The notes beneath the pieces are model-generated. The model did no database searches and was not told the DNA's origin. It was given only the letters and a program-made list of their open reading frames with translations. A DNA stretch of 64,000 nt from Membranipora membranacea (Eukaryota; Bryozoa; Gymnolaemata; Cheilostomatida; Membraniporidae): positions 13,273,001-13,337,000 of the forward strand of contig OU612066.1 in assembly GCA_914767715.1 (NCBI GenBank), given 5' to 3'. Numbering within the stretch: the first letter of the stretch is position 1; every line of letters begins with the position of its first letter. Below are positions 25,367 to 34,889 of this stretch, one piece after another. The position numbers and the translations under genes are program-made.

Positions 25367-27333
25367 ACTAACCTCATAAGGAGGAGCAACTCCTGCTTAT
25401 CTCGAATCTGCAGACCGTTTGGCTCTGCAGCTTTTCGTTCTCTGTCAGCGTCCGTTTTGATTAGGGCCACATTTGCTAGAAAAAAACATGCCAAACGGCA
25501 GCATCGAAAAATTAAATCTCTGTTGGATTCTTATCAAACTCCGACCAGTTCAAGCTCTTCTTGCCCTCATTCAACACGCCGAATATTGGAATCCTCGGAT
25601 TAACAGGGGGGTCACAACGCTGACTTGAAAATCCAAAAATTATACCAAGGGAGGGTATCATGCTTTTTTTTCGGCCAGATCAAATAATAGATTTGCTTCT
25701 AACTAACCTCATAAGGAGGAGCAACTCCTGCTCATCTCGAATCTGCAGACCGTTTGACTCTGCGGCTTTTCGTTCTCCGTCAGCGTCCGTTTTAATTAGG
25801 GCCACTTTTGCTATAAAAAACTTGCCAAACGGCAGCATCGAAAAATTAAATCTCTGTTGGATTCTTATCAAACTCCGACCAGTTCAAGCTCTTATTGCCC
25901 TCATTCAACACGCCGAATATTGGAATCCTCGGATTAACAGGGGGGTCACAACGCTGACTTGAAAATCCAAAAATTATACCAAGGGAGGGTATCATGCTTT
26001 TTTTTCGGCCAGATCAAAAAATAGATTTGCTTCTAACTAACCTCATAAGGAGGAGCAACTCCTGCTTATCTCGAATCTGCAGACCGTTTGGCTCTGCAGC
26101 TTTTCGTTCTCTGTCAGCGTCCGTTTTAATTAGGGCCACTTTTGCTATAAAAAAACATGCCAAACGGCAGCATCGAAAAATTAAATCTCTGTTGGATTCT
26201 TATCAAACTCCGACCAGTTCAAGCTCTTCTTGCCCTCATTCAACACGCCGAATATTGGAATCCTCGGATTAACAGGGGGGTCACAACGCTGACTTGAAAA
26301 TCCAAAAATTATACCAAGAGAGGGTATCATGCTTCTTTTTCGGCCAGATCAAATAATAGATTTGCTTCTAACTAACCTCATAAGGAGGAGCAACTCCTGC
26401 TCATCTCGAATCTGCAGACCGTTTGACTCTGCGGCTTTTCGTTCTCCGTCAGCGTCCGTTTTAATTAGGGCCCCTTTTACTATAAAAAAACATGCCAAAA
26501 GGCAGCATCTAAAAATTAAATCTCTGTTGGATTCTTATCAAACTCCGACCAGTTCAAGCTCTTATTGCCCTCATTCAACACGCCGAATATTTGAATCCTC
26601 GGATTAACAGGGGGGTCACAACGCTGACTTGAAAATCCAAAAATTATACCGATGGAGGGTATCATGCTTTTTTTTCGGCCACATCAAAAAATAGATTTGC
26701 TTCTAACTAACCTCATGAGGAGGAGCAACTCCTGCTCATCTCGAATCTGCAGAGCGTTTGGCTCTGCGGCTTTTCGTTCTCCGTCAGCGTCCGTTTTAAT
26801 TAGGGCCACTTTTGCTATAAAAAAAAATGCCAAGCGGCAGCATCGAAAAATTAAATCTCTGTTGGATTCTTATCAAACTCCGACCAGTTCAAGCTCTTAT
26901 TGCCCTCATTCAACACGCCGACTATTGGAATCCTCGGATTAACAGGGGGGTCACAACGCTGACTTGAAAATCCAAAAATTATACCAAGGGAGGGTATCAT
27001 GCTTTTTTTTCGGCCAGATCAAAAAATAGATTTGCTTCTAACTAACCTCATAAGGAGGAGCAACTCCTGCTCATCTCGAATCTGCAGACCGTTTGGCTCT
27101 GCGGCTTTTCGTTCTCCGTCAGCGTCCGTTTTAATTAGGGCCACTTTTGCTATAAAAAAACATGCCAAACGGCAGCATCGAAAAATTAAATCTCTGTTGG
27201 ATTGTTATCAAACTCCGACCAGTTCAAGCTCTTCTTGCCCTCATTCAACACGCCGAATATTGGAATCCTCGGATTAACAGGGGGCTCACAACGCTGACTT
27301 GAAAATCCAAAAATTATACCAAGGGAGGGTATC
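25367..27333 (+). repeat. Rearranged monomers related to the 13-monomer HOR
   Basis: Monomers 25660, 25994 and 26329 correspond to subtypes 13593, 15268 and 15603, which are not neighbours in the same spacing in the main HOR, so the order has been shortened. 26664 carries CCACATCAAA and CATGAGGAGG, and 26999 resembles subtype 13927. No constant offset to the main HOR persists beyond about one kilobase. Confidence 0.75.
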
Positions 27334-29300
27334 ATGCTTTTTTTTTGGCCAGATCAAATAATAGATTTTCTTCAAACTAACCTCATAAGGAGGAGCAACT
27401 CCTGCTCATCTCGAATCTGCAGACCGTTTGGCTCTGCGGCTTTTCGTTCTCCGTCAGCGTCCGTTTTAATTAGGGCCACTTTTGCTATAAAAAAACATGC
27501 CAAACGGCAGCATCGAAAAATTAACTCTCTGTTGGATTCTTATCAAACTCTGACCAGTTCAAGCTGTTATTGCCCTCATTCAACACGCCGAATATTGGAC
27601 TCCTCGGATTAACAGGGGGGTCACAACGCTGACTTGAAAATGCAAAAATTATACCAAGGGAGGGTATCATGCTTTTTTTTCGGCCAGATCAAAAAATAGA
27701 TTTGCTTCTAACTAACCTCATAAGGAGGAGCAACTCCTGCTCATCTCGAACCTGCAGACAGTTTGGCTCTGCGGCTTTTCGTTCTCCGTCAGCGTCCGTT
27801 TTAATTAGGGCCACTTTTGCTATAAAAAAACATGCCAAACGGCAGCATCGAAAAATTAAATCTCTGTTGGATTCTTATCAAACTCCGACGAGTTCAAGCT
27901 CTTATTGCCCTCATTCAACACGCCGAATAATTGAATCCTCGGATTAACAGGGGGCTCACAACGCTGACTTGAAAATCCAAAAATTATACCAAGGGAGGGT
28001 ATCATGCTTTTTTTTTGGCCAGATCAAATAATAGATTTTCTTCAAACTAACCTCATAAGGAGGAGCAACTCCTGCTCATCTCGAATCTGCAGACCGTTTG
28101 GCTCTGCGGCTTTTCGTTCTCCGTCAGCGTCCGTTTTAATTAGGGCCACTTTTGCTATAAAAAAACATGCCAAACGGCAGCATCGAAAAATTAAATCTCT
28201 GTTGGATTCTTATCAAACTCTGACCAGTTCAAGCTGTTATTGCCCTCATTCAACACGCCGAATATTGGACTCCTCGGATTAACAGGGGGGTCACAACGCT
28301 GACTTGAAAATGCAAAAATTATACCAAGGGAGGGTATCATGCTTTTTTTTCGGCCAGATCAAAAAATAGATTTGCTTCTAACTAACCTCATAAGGAGGAG
28401 CAACTCCTGCTCATCTCGAACCTGCAGACAGTTTGGCTCTGCGGCTTTTCGTTCTCCGTCAGCGTCCGTTTTAATTAGGGCCACTTTTGCTATAAAAAAA
28501 CATGCCAAACGGCAGCATCGAAAAATTAAATCTCTGTTGGATTCTTATCAAACTCCGACGAGTTCAAGCTCTTATTGCCCTCATTCAACACGCCGAATAA
28601 TTGAATCCTCGGATTAACAGGGGGGTCACAACGCTGAGTTGAAAATCCAAAAATTATACCAAGGGAGGGTATCATGCTTCATTTTCGGCCTGAGCAAAAA
28701 ATAGATTTGCTTCTAACTAACCTCATAAGGAGGAGCAACTCCTGCTCATCTCGAATCTGCAGACCGTTTGGCTCTGCGGCTTTTCGTTCTCCGTCAGCGT
28801 CCGTTTTAATTAGGGCCACTTTTGCTATAAAAAAACATGCCAAACGGCAGCATCGAAAAATTAAATCTCTGTTGGATTCTTATCAAACTCCGACCAGTTC
28901 AAGCTGTTATTGCCCTCATTCAACACGCCGAATATTGGACTCCTCGGATTAACAGGGGGGTCACAACGCTGACTTGAAAATGCAAAAATTATACCAAGGG
29001 AGGGTATCATGCTTTTTTTTCGGCCAGATCAAAAAATAGATTTGCTTCTAACTAACCTCATAAGGAGGAGCAACTCCTGCTCATCTCGAACCTGCAGACA
29101 GTTTGGCTCTGCGGCTTTTCGTTCTCCGTCAGCGTCCGTTTCAATTAGGGCCACTTTTGCTATAAAAAAACATGCCAAACGGCAGCATCGAAATATTAAA
29201 TCTCTGTTGGATTCTTATCAAACTCTGACCAGTTCAAGCTCTTATTGCCCTCATTCAACACGCCGAATATTGGAATCCTCGGATTAACAGGGGGGTCACA
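27334..29300 (+). repeat. 670-bp dimer HOR, nearly three copies
   Basis: 27334+27669 is repeated as 28004+28339, and again, with a replaced first half, as 28674+29009. Markers: CAAGCTGTTATTGCC with ATTGGACTCCTCGG in the first monomer, and TCGAACCTGCAGACAG with CCGAATAATTGAATCC in the second. Monomer 28674 starts CTTCATTTTCGGCCTGAGC, a subtype otherwise found at 13258, 16609, 20967, 24990 and 35225, so exchange with another family has occurred. Confidence 0.88.
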
Positions 29301-31019
29301 ACGCTGACTTGAAAATCCAAAAATGATACCAAGGGAGGGTATCATACTTTTTTTTCGGCCAGATCAAAAGATAGATTTGCTTCTAACTAACCTCATAAGG
29401 AGGAGCAACTCCTGTTCATCTCGAATCTGCAGGCCGTTTGGCTCTGCGGCTTTTCGTTCTCCGTCAGCGTCCGTTTTAAATAGGGCCACTTTTGCTATAA
29501 AAAAACATGCCAAACGGCAGCATCGAAAAATTAAATCTCTGTTGGATTCTTATCAAACTCCGACCAGTTCAAGCTCTTATTGCCCTCATTCAACACGCCG
29601 AATATTGGAATCCTCGGATTAACAGGGGGGTCACAACGCTGACTTGAAAATCCAAAAATTATACCGAGGGAGGGTATCATGCTTTTTTTTCAGCCAGATC
29701 AAAAAATAGATTTGCTTCTAACTAACCTCATAAGGAGGAGCAACTCCTGCTCATCTCGAATCTGCAGACCGTGTGGCTCTGCGGCTTTTCGTTCTCCGTC
29801 AGCGTCCGTTTTGTTTAGGGCCACTTTTGCTATAAAAAAACATGCCAAACGGCAGCATCGAAAAACTAAATCTCTGTTGGATTCTTATCAAACTCCGACC
29901 AGTTCAAGCTCTTATTACCCTCATTCAACACGCCGAATATTGGAATCCTCGGATTAACAGGGGGGTCACAACGCTGACTTGAAAATCCAACAATTATACC
30001 AAGGGAGGGTATCATGCTTTTTTTTCGGCCAGATCAAAAAATAGATTTTCTTCTAACTAACCTCATAAGGAGGAGCAACTCCTGTTCATCTCGAATCTGC
30101 AGACCGTTTGGCTCTGCGGCTTTTCGTTCTCCGTCAACGTCCGTTTTAATTAGGGCCCCTTTTACTATAAAAAACATGCCAAAAGGCAGCATCTAAAAAT
30201 TAAATCTCTGTTGGATTCTTATCAAACTCCGAGCAGTTCAAGCTCTTAATGCCCTCATTCAACACGCCTAATATATTGGAATCCTCGGATTAACACGGGG
30301 GTAACAACGCTGACTTGAAAATCCAAAAATTATACCAAGGGAGGGTATCATGCTTTTTTTTCGGCCAGATCAAAAAATAGATTTGCTTCTAATTAACCTC
30401 ATAAGGAGGAACAACTCCTGCTCATCTCGAATCTGCAGACCGTGTGGCTCTGCGGCTTTTTGTTCTCCGTCAGCGTCCGTTTTAATTAGGGCCACTTTTG
30501 CTATGAAAAAACATGCCAAACAGCAGCATTGAAAAATTAAATCTCTGTTGGATTCTTATCAAACTCCGACCAGTTCAAGCTCTTATTGCCCTCATTCAAC
30601 ACGCCGAATATTGGAATCCTCGGATTAACAGGGGGGTCACAACGCTGACTTGAAAATCCAAAAATTATACCAAGGGAGGGTATCATGCTTTTTTTTCGGC
30701 CAGATCAAAAAATAGATTTGCTTCTAACTAACCTCATAAGGAGGAGCAACTCCTGCTCATCTCGAATCTGCAGACCGTTTATCTCTGCGGCTTTTCGTTC
30801 TCCGTTAGCGTCCGTTTTAATTAGGGCCACTTTTGCTATAAAAAAACCTGCCAAACGGCAGCATCGAAAAATTAAATCTCTGTTGGATTCTTATCAAACT
30901 CCGACCAGTTCAAGCTCTTATTGCCCTCATTCAACACGCCGAATATTGGAATCCTCGGATTAACAGGGGGGTCACTACGCTGACTTGAAAATCCAAAAAT
31001 TATACCAAGGGAGGGTATC
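29301..31019 (+). repeat. Mixed monomers left of the transposable element
   Basis: Monomers 29344, 29679, 30014, 30350 and 30685 are not in an obvious local HOR. 30014 belongs to the CTAATATATTGG subtype typical of the 13-monomer family. 30350 (CTATGAAAAAACATG, CAGCAGCATTG) and 30685 (TTTATCTCTGCGG with CCGTTAGCG) match 37230 and 37565 on the right side. This is where left-arm and right-arm subtypes meet. Confidence 0.75.
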
Positions 31020-31247
31020 ATGCTTTTTTTTCGGCCAGATCAAAAAATAGATTTGCTTCTAACTAACCTCATAAGGAGGAGCAACTCCTGCTCATCTCGA
31101 ATCTGCAGACGGTTTGGCTCTCCGGCTTTTCGTTCTCCGTCAGCGTCCCTTTTAATTAGGGCCACTTTTGCCATAAAAAATACATGCCAAACGGCATCAT
31201 CGAAAAATTAAATCTCTGTTGGATTCTTATCAAACTCCGACCAGTTC
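31020..31247 (+). repeat. Satellite monomer split by the insertion, 5' part
   Basis: A monomer of the GACGGTTTGGCTCTCCGG / GCCATAAAAA subtype runs normally to ACCAGTTC and is then broken by the element. Its remaining 108 bp resume at 34782. Both parts fit the same subtype: the 3' part has CACGCAGAATATTGG, the form found with this subtype at 40914, 47266, 49268 and 60966. Confidence 0.95.
31245..31247 (+). repeat. Target-site duplication TTC, left copy
   Basis: The intact monomer reads CCAGTTCAAGC with a single TTC. Here CCAGTTC is followed by the element, and TTC recurs at 34779-34781 before AAGCTC. A 3-bp duplication of target DNA is directly visible. Confidence 0.93.
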
Positions 31248-31265
31248 CACTGCGTTTCATACCCA

Positions 31266-31302
31266 AGAATTGTCTGACAATTCTGTACAATTCTAGAATT
31301 GT
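31266..31302. promoter_or_regulatory. Subterminal palindromes, left end (possible transposase-binding sites)
   Basis: Two adjacent inverted repeats lie 18 bp inside the end: AGAATTGTC-T-GACAATTCT with one central base (31266-31284) and the perfect 16-mer ACAATTCTAGAATTGT (31287-31302). Both reuse the core GACAATT/AATTGTC, so about four copies of one short motif lie in alternating orientation. In CACTA-type elements such subterminal repeats bind the element's protein; that role is inferred here. Confidence 0.55.
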
Positions 31303-31763
31303 CAGAAACTGACCTATATATCATTACCCAACCAGCAACCATTATTGTGTAATTAACCCTGCCTGCTAAATAAATTACTTTCATTATTGATATTGTATAG
31401 CCATAGTATAAGCCTTTACAGTTCTAGTGAATATCATACAATTTGATATGCTGTAATGAATAGATATTGCTGTGCAAGGTAGCATCAAAATCTATATTGC
31501 GGGAGGCCCAGGTTCAGATCAGAACTTTGCTACTAATAAAAATGTACAACGTCGCTCCCCAGATGAGCGAGGAATTATTTTGTATCAACTGTCCTACATG
31601 CCTAAGTGGAGAGAAGTGTTATGTGAATAAGGCCATATTATCCACAGAACCACTGACTACTGAAAATATGCTGACTGATGCTAAAAAAACCTAAACTTGG
31701 TGTCACAGCAAGTTGTATGAGTACTGATTATTGGCATAGTCTAAACTACGCTCCTTGTGATTA

Positions 31764-32066
31764 TTGAGATTGAATTGCTTTCAGCTATATCTATTTGTTG
31801 GCCAAAGATGCTCTGAGCATGGAGTTAGCTCTGAATGTTATGGTATGTGGACTGAGGGAGGCAAAGGTAATTCAACTATCGTAAGCCTGGTATATATTCA
31901 TTACCTGTCTACAAAGGAGCTCTTGATGTTATACTATATAATTCTCAGCCATCTCAGTTATACGGTGTACAGGAAGCAATTTTGGCATATTTCTCTCTCA
32001 CTCTTGGATGGTAGTTCCCTAGTAGGTGTTGGCACTAGTACAGATAGTATTAAAATGTCAGACTAG
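31764..32066 (+). pseudogene. Non-coding or decayed 100-codon frame in the left arm
   Basis: A frame of 100 codons opening at TTG. The inverted copy is at 33742-34044 on the minus strand. The two differ at about 14 positions, of which about 12 change the amino acid and 2 are silent, roughly what drift without protein constraint gives. There is no ATG near the start and no recognised domain. It may be a fragment of an older gene or chance. Confidence 0.35.
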
Positions 32067-32197
32067 TGGCAACACCGTTTAAAGTAATAAATTTTAATCT
32101 GTCAGCTTGAGTGCCACAAGCAGGGAGGTTAGCCAATAACAGGCATAATTACATAATTACCTTGATATCCTTGTTGTCAAAATTTTTAATTGTACAA

Positions 32198-32404
32198 TTA
32201 AGTATAATTAACACTGTTTGTTAATCCTTCATACACATTCCATTGCACTTGTAACAAGTCATCATGACACACTTGTGGAATCAGAGAGACAGGAGTCATT
32301 GTAAGCTGACCTAACTTCCTGTCTTTTGCTGCTGATAATGAATTGAGTTTTAAATTTCGCGAATATTCATTTTTATAAAGATGGTTGTTTGGGTGTGATT
32401 GCAA
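32198..32404 (-). pseudogene. 68-codon frame at the inner end of the left arm
   Basis: Inverted counterpart of 33341-33610; see there for the comparison. It begins at TTG in this copy and has a different first third because of small indels relative to the right arm. Confidence 0.3.
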
Positions 32405-32464
32405 TCATGATCATTCTTTGTCAGAAGAGTGAGGGGCGGGAAGTTGTAACATTTTATGCAAAAA

Positions 32465-33338
32465 ACTAGATAATTGTCCAAATTCCATTTGTATATTTTT
32501 ATCAAATTATTTCACCAAACTCTGCATCAAAGCTGATCATTGTACAGAGTTATTATGCCAAGAATGAGATTGCCTCGCAAAAAACCTTAAATTATCTGGC
32601 GCCCTTATTCTCCAGTATTTGCAAAAAAGTTTCATTGATATTCCGCGCTTCTTGGTCAACTTCAAGAGTTGAGCCAGCATTATATGATAATCTGTGTGTT
32701 TATCCACAGGGTGGTTCATTTACAAATCTACTGGTACCTCATAAGTTCTGTGAAGGTGCCTATGAATGCCAGTGTAAACAAAATTAACATTCTTACTGGC
32801 TTATCTTGATTATGACTTCATGGGTAAATAACTTGGATACCAACAATACATCCAATTATGCTTGGCTAAGATGTTGATGTTAATTGAAAGGTAAACAATT
32901 GGCAGATGACACTGTGAGAATCTTGTTCAAATTCAATAATAAGCTAATCTCAATGAAAATGATCAAACTGTACACTGTAGCCATTAATTGTATGCATCAA
33001 AGAGTTTGGTATGTTAAAGGTTCTATCAACCTGAAATTCCAATCATTTCAACAAATTCAGATTAGGGGCTTGCAGGGCCATTACAGCTGTTAAATTTTAA
33101 AGCGATAAATTATTGCCTGGACAGCCTATTGGCAGATAATCTTTCAAAGCTCTCAGATTATTATTATCGGCTGCATTGATAAATTTAGAATTTACAGTGA
33201 CCACCAGACATTCTGTACAAACAGTTCTATTGTGTCATCGAATGATAGGCCTGTTAGATTTACTCTTGCTTCTCTCTACCCATATACCATAAAATTCAAT
33301 TAATGGCTACAATGCACTGTTTAATCTGCCTGATAGAA
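32465..33338. other. Unique centre of the element, no recognised gene
   Basis: 874 bp of A+T-rich sequence between the arms. The longest frames are 60 codons at 32537-32719 on the minus strand (ATG start; Lys/Arg-rich, with Trp, Cys and His residues but no motif I recognise) and 69 codons at 32884-33093 on the plus strand (TTG start). No catalytic transposase motif, tRNA-like or rRNA-like sequence seen. It could be the shrunken remnant of a coding region. Confidence 0.6.
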
Positions 33339-33340
33339 TT

Positions 33341-33610
33341 TTGCATAAAATGTTACAACTTCCCGCCCCCTCACTCTTCCGTCAAAGAATGATCATGATT
33401 GCACTTACACCCAAACAAACCATCATTATGAAAATGAATATTCGCGAAATTAAAAATTCACAGCAGTCATTATCAGCGGCAAAAGACAGGAAGTTAGGGC
33501 AGCTTACAATGACTCCTGTCTCTCTGATTCCACAAGTGTGTCATGATGACTTGTTACAAGTGCAATGGAATGTGTGTGAAGGATTAACAAACAGTATTAA
33601 TTATACTTAA
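33341..33610 (+). pseudogene. 89-codon frame at the inner end of the right arm
   Basis: Opens at TTG. Its last 47 or so codons match the minus-strand frame 32198-32404 of the left arm with only four base differences, two silent and two not. The upstream parts differ by indels, so the two predicted products start differently. The downstream part is the best-conserved inner segment of the arms. I do not recognise the peptide; a remnant exon is possible but unproven. Confidence 0.3.
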
Positions 33611-33741
33611 TTGGAGAATTAAAAAATTTGACAACAAGGATATCAAGGTAGTTATGTAATTATGCCTGTTATTGGCCAATCTCCCTGCTTGTGGCACTCA
33701 AGCTGACAGATTAAAATTTATTACATTAAACGGTGTTGCCA

Positions 33742-34044
33742 CTAGTCTAACATTTTAATACTATCTGTACTAGTGCCAACACCTACTAGGAGACTACCAT
33801 CCAAGAGTGAGACAGAACTATGCCAGAATTGCTTCTTGTACACCATATAACTGAGATGGCTGAGAATTATATAGTAAAACATCAAGAGCTCCTTTGTAGA
33901 CAGGTAATGAATATATACCAGGCTTACGATAGTTGATTTACCTTTGCCTCCCTCAGCCCACATACCATAACATTCAGAGCTAACTCCATGCTCAGAGCAT
34001 CTTTGTCCAACAAATAGAAATAGCTGAAAGCCATTCACTCTCAA
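33742..34044 (-). pseudogene. Inverted copy of the 100-codon frame, right arm
   Basis: Partner of 31764-32066. It has stayed open only because the arms are about 95% identical there. Amino-acid replacements outnumber silent changes between copies, so current protein function is unlikely. Confidence 0.35.
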
Positions 34045-34285
34045 TAATCACAAGGGGCGTAATTTAGACTATGCCAATAATCAGCACTCATACTACTTGC
34101 TGTGACACCAAGTTTGAGTTTTTTTAGCATCAGTCAGCATATTTTCAGTAGTCAGTGGTTCTGTGGATAATATGGCCTCATTCACATATCACTTCTCTCC
34201 ACTTAGGCATGTAGGACAGTTGATACAAAGTAATTCCTCGCTCATCTGGGGAGCGACGTTGTACATTTTTATTAGTAGCAAAGTT

Positions 34286-34518
34286 TTCTGATAATTCTGC
34301 TAGCATAGTTTAGCTGATGTATTCTATTTATGCAGTTGCTCCCAATATTAACAGATTGCACAAAATATAACGTAGGGTATGGTACAACACAGAAGAGTTG
34401 AACATAAGTATTTTGTCGCGTCATCATACTCATTACTAAAGGTTTTCCGTGCTTACAAAAATTGTGAGCCAACTATTCAAATGGAATGCTTTCATTTTCC
34501 ATCATGATGATACGAAAA
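34286..34518. other. Segment present only in the right arm
   Basis: Between AGTAGCAAAGTT and GCCTCCCGCAATATAG the right arm has about 233 bp, while the left arm has about 15 unrelated bases (around CCAGGTTCAGATCAG). No terminal repeats or target duplication mark it as a nested insertion, so a deletion with filler in the left arm is at least as likely. No gene recognised; the 66-codon minus-strand frame at 34272-34472 has no known match to me. Confidence 0.7.
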
Positions 34519-34723
34519 GCCTCCCGCAATATAGATTTTGATGCTACCTTGCACAGCAATATCTATTCATTACAGCATATCCAATTGTATGATATTGACT
34601 AGAACTGTAAAGGCTTATACTATGGCTATACAATATCAATAATGAAAGTAATTTATTTAGCAGGCAGGGTTAATTACACAATAATGGTTGCTGGTTGGGT
34701 AATGATATATAGGTCAGTTTATG

Positions 34724-34760
34724 ACAATTCTAGAATTGTACAGAATTGTCAGACAATTCT
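34724..34760. promoter_or_regulatory. Subterminal palindromes, right end
   Basis: Mirror image of 31266-31302, at the same 18-bp distance from the right end: the 16-mer at 34724-34739 and the interrupted palindrome at 34742-34760. Both are unchanged between the two ends. Confidence 0.55.
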
Positions 34761-34778
34761 TGGGTATGAAACGCAGTG

Positions 34779-34781
34779 TTC
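34779..34781 (+). repeat. Target-site duplication TTC, right copy
   Basis: TTC directly after CGCAGTG, followed by AAGCTCTTATTGCC, the normal continuation of the interrupted monomer. Confidence 0.93.
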
Positions 34782-34889
34782 AAGCTCTTATTGCCCTCAT
34801 TCAACACGCAGAATATTGGAATCCTCGGATTAACAGGGGGGTCACAACGCTGACTTGAAAATCCAAAAATTATACCAAGGGAGGGTATC
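34782..34889 (+). repeat. Satellite monomer split by the insertion, 3' part
   Basis: Completes the monomer begun at 31020. Removing the element and one TTC restores a unit of normal length with no base lost. Confidence 0.95.

Larger units (their letters stand above)
1..31247 (+). repeat. 335-bp satellite array, left arm
   Basis: About 93 head-to-tail monomers, nearly all 334-336 bp. Monomer starts, taken at the ATG after GGGAGGGTATC, fall at 210, 545, 881, 1216, 1551, 1886, 2221 and so on, up to 31020. The window opens inside a monomer. No monomer is inverted, and no unique spacer lies between units. Variation is single-base substitutions plus one-base length changes in the T run after ATGC and in the A run after TAT. 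Diagnostic variants recur at multi-monomer distances, which defines the higher-order blocks listed separately. I do not recognise the family. Array structure is directly visible; placement in heterochromatin is inferred from what such arrays usually are. Confidence 0.98.
31248..32464 (+). repeat. Left terminal inverted repeat arm (about 1217 bp)
   Basis: Aligns to the reverse complement of 33339-34778. The outer 260 bp or so differ at only three bases that I can find. The inner part is more diverged, for instance 14 differences in the 300 bp at 31764-32063. It ends at TTTTATGCAAAA, after which the two sides share nothing obvious. Relative to the right arm it lacks about 215 bp near 31507. Confidence 0.9.
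31248..34778. mobile_element. 3531-bp foldback-like DNA transposon (CACTG ends), probably non-autonomous
   Basis: A single insertion bounded by CACTGCGTTTCATACCC and its reverse complement, flanked by a 3-bp TTC duplication. Almost the whole element is two inverted arms, 31248-32464 and 33339-34778, around an 874-bp centre. It is more A+T-rich than the satellite and shares no sequence with it. No ORF resembles a transposase; the longest frames are about 100 codons, and several start at TTG rather than ATG. CACTG termini, 3-bp duplications and palindromic subterminal motifs are known for the CACTA/CMC (EnSpm) group, so that is the best guess. Other superfamilies with 3-bp duplications cannot be excluded without a database match. 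Confidence 0.9.
33339..34778 (-). repeat. Right terminal inverted repeat arm (about 1440 bp)
   Basis: Inverted counterpart of 31248-32464, beginning TTTTGCATAAAATG and ending CGCAGTG. The length excess over the left arm is explained mainly by a segment at about 34286-34518 with no counterpart on the left. Confidence 0.9.

Noticed and set aside
1-31247. Family of about 180 tandem 92-codon genes with ribosome-binding sites
   Set aside because: The unit is 335 bp in a head-to-tail array, the frame is frequently broken by shared one-base indels, and there are no terminators, operons or other bacterial signals. GGGAGGG before ATG is part of the repeat consensus.
32537-33093. Transposase gene in the element centre
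   Set aside because: Only 60- and 69-codon frames on opposite strands, without recognisable catalytic or zinc-finger spacing.
31248-34778. Harbinger/PIF element (also 3-bp duplication)
   Set aside because: That group prefers TWA/TAA-type targets and usually different end sequences; here the target is TTC and the ends are CACTG. Not fully excluded without a transposase.
31248-34778. Two independent transposons inserted head to head
   Set aside because: A single TTC duplication flanks the whole 3531 bp, and no CACTG end or duplication is seen at the inner arm borders (32464, 33339).
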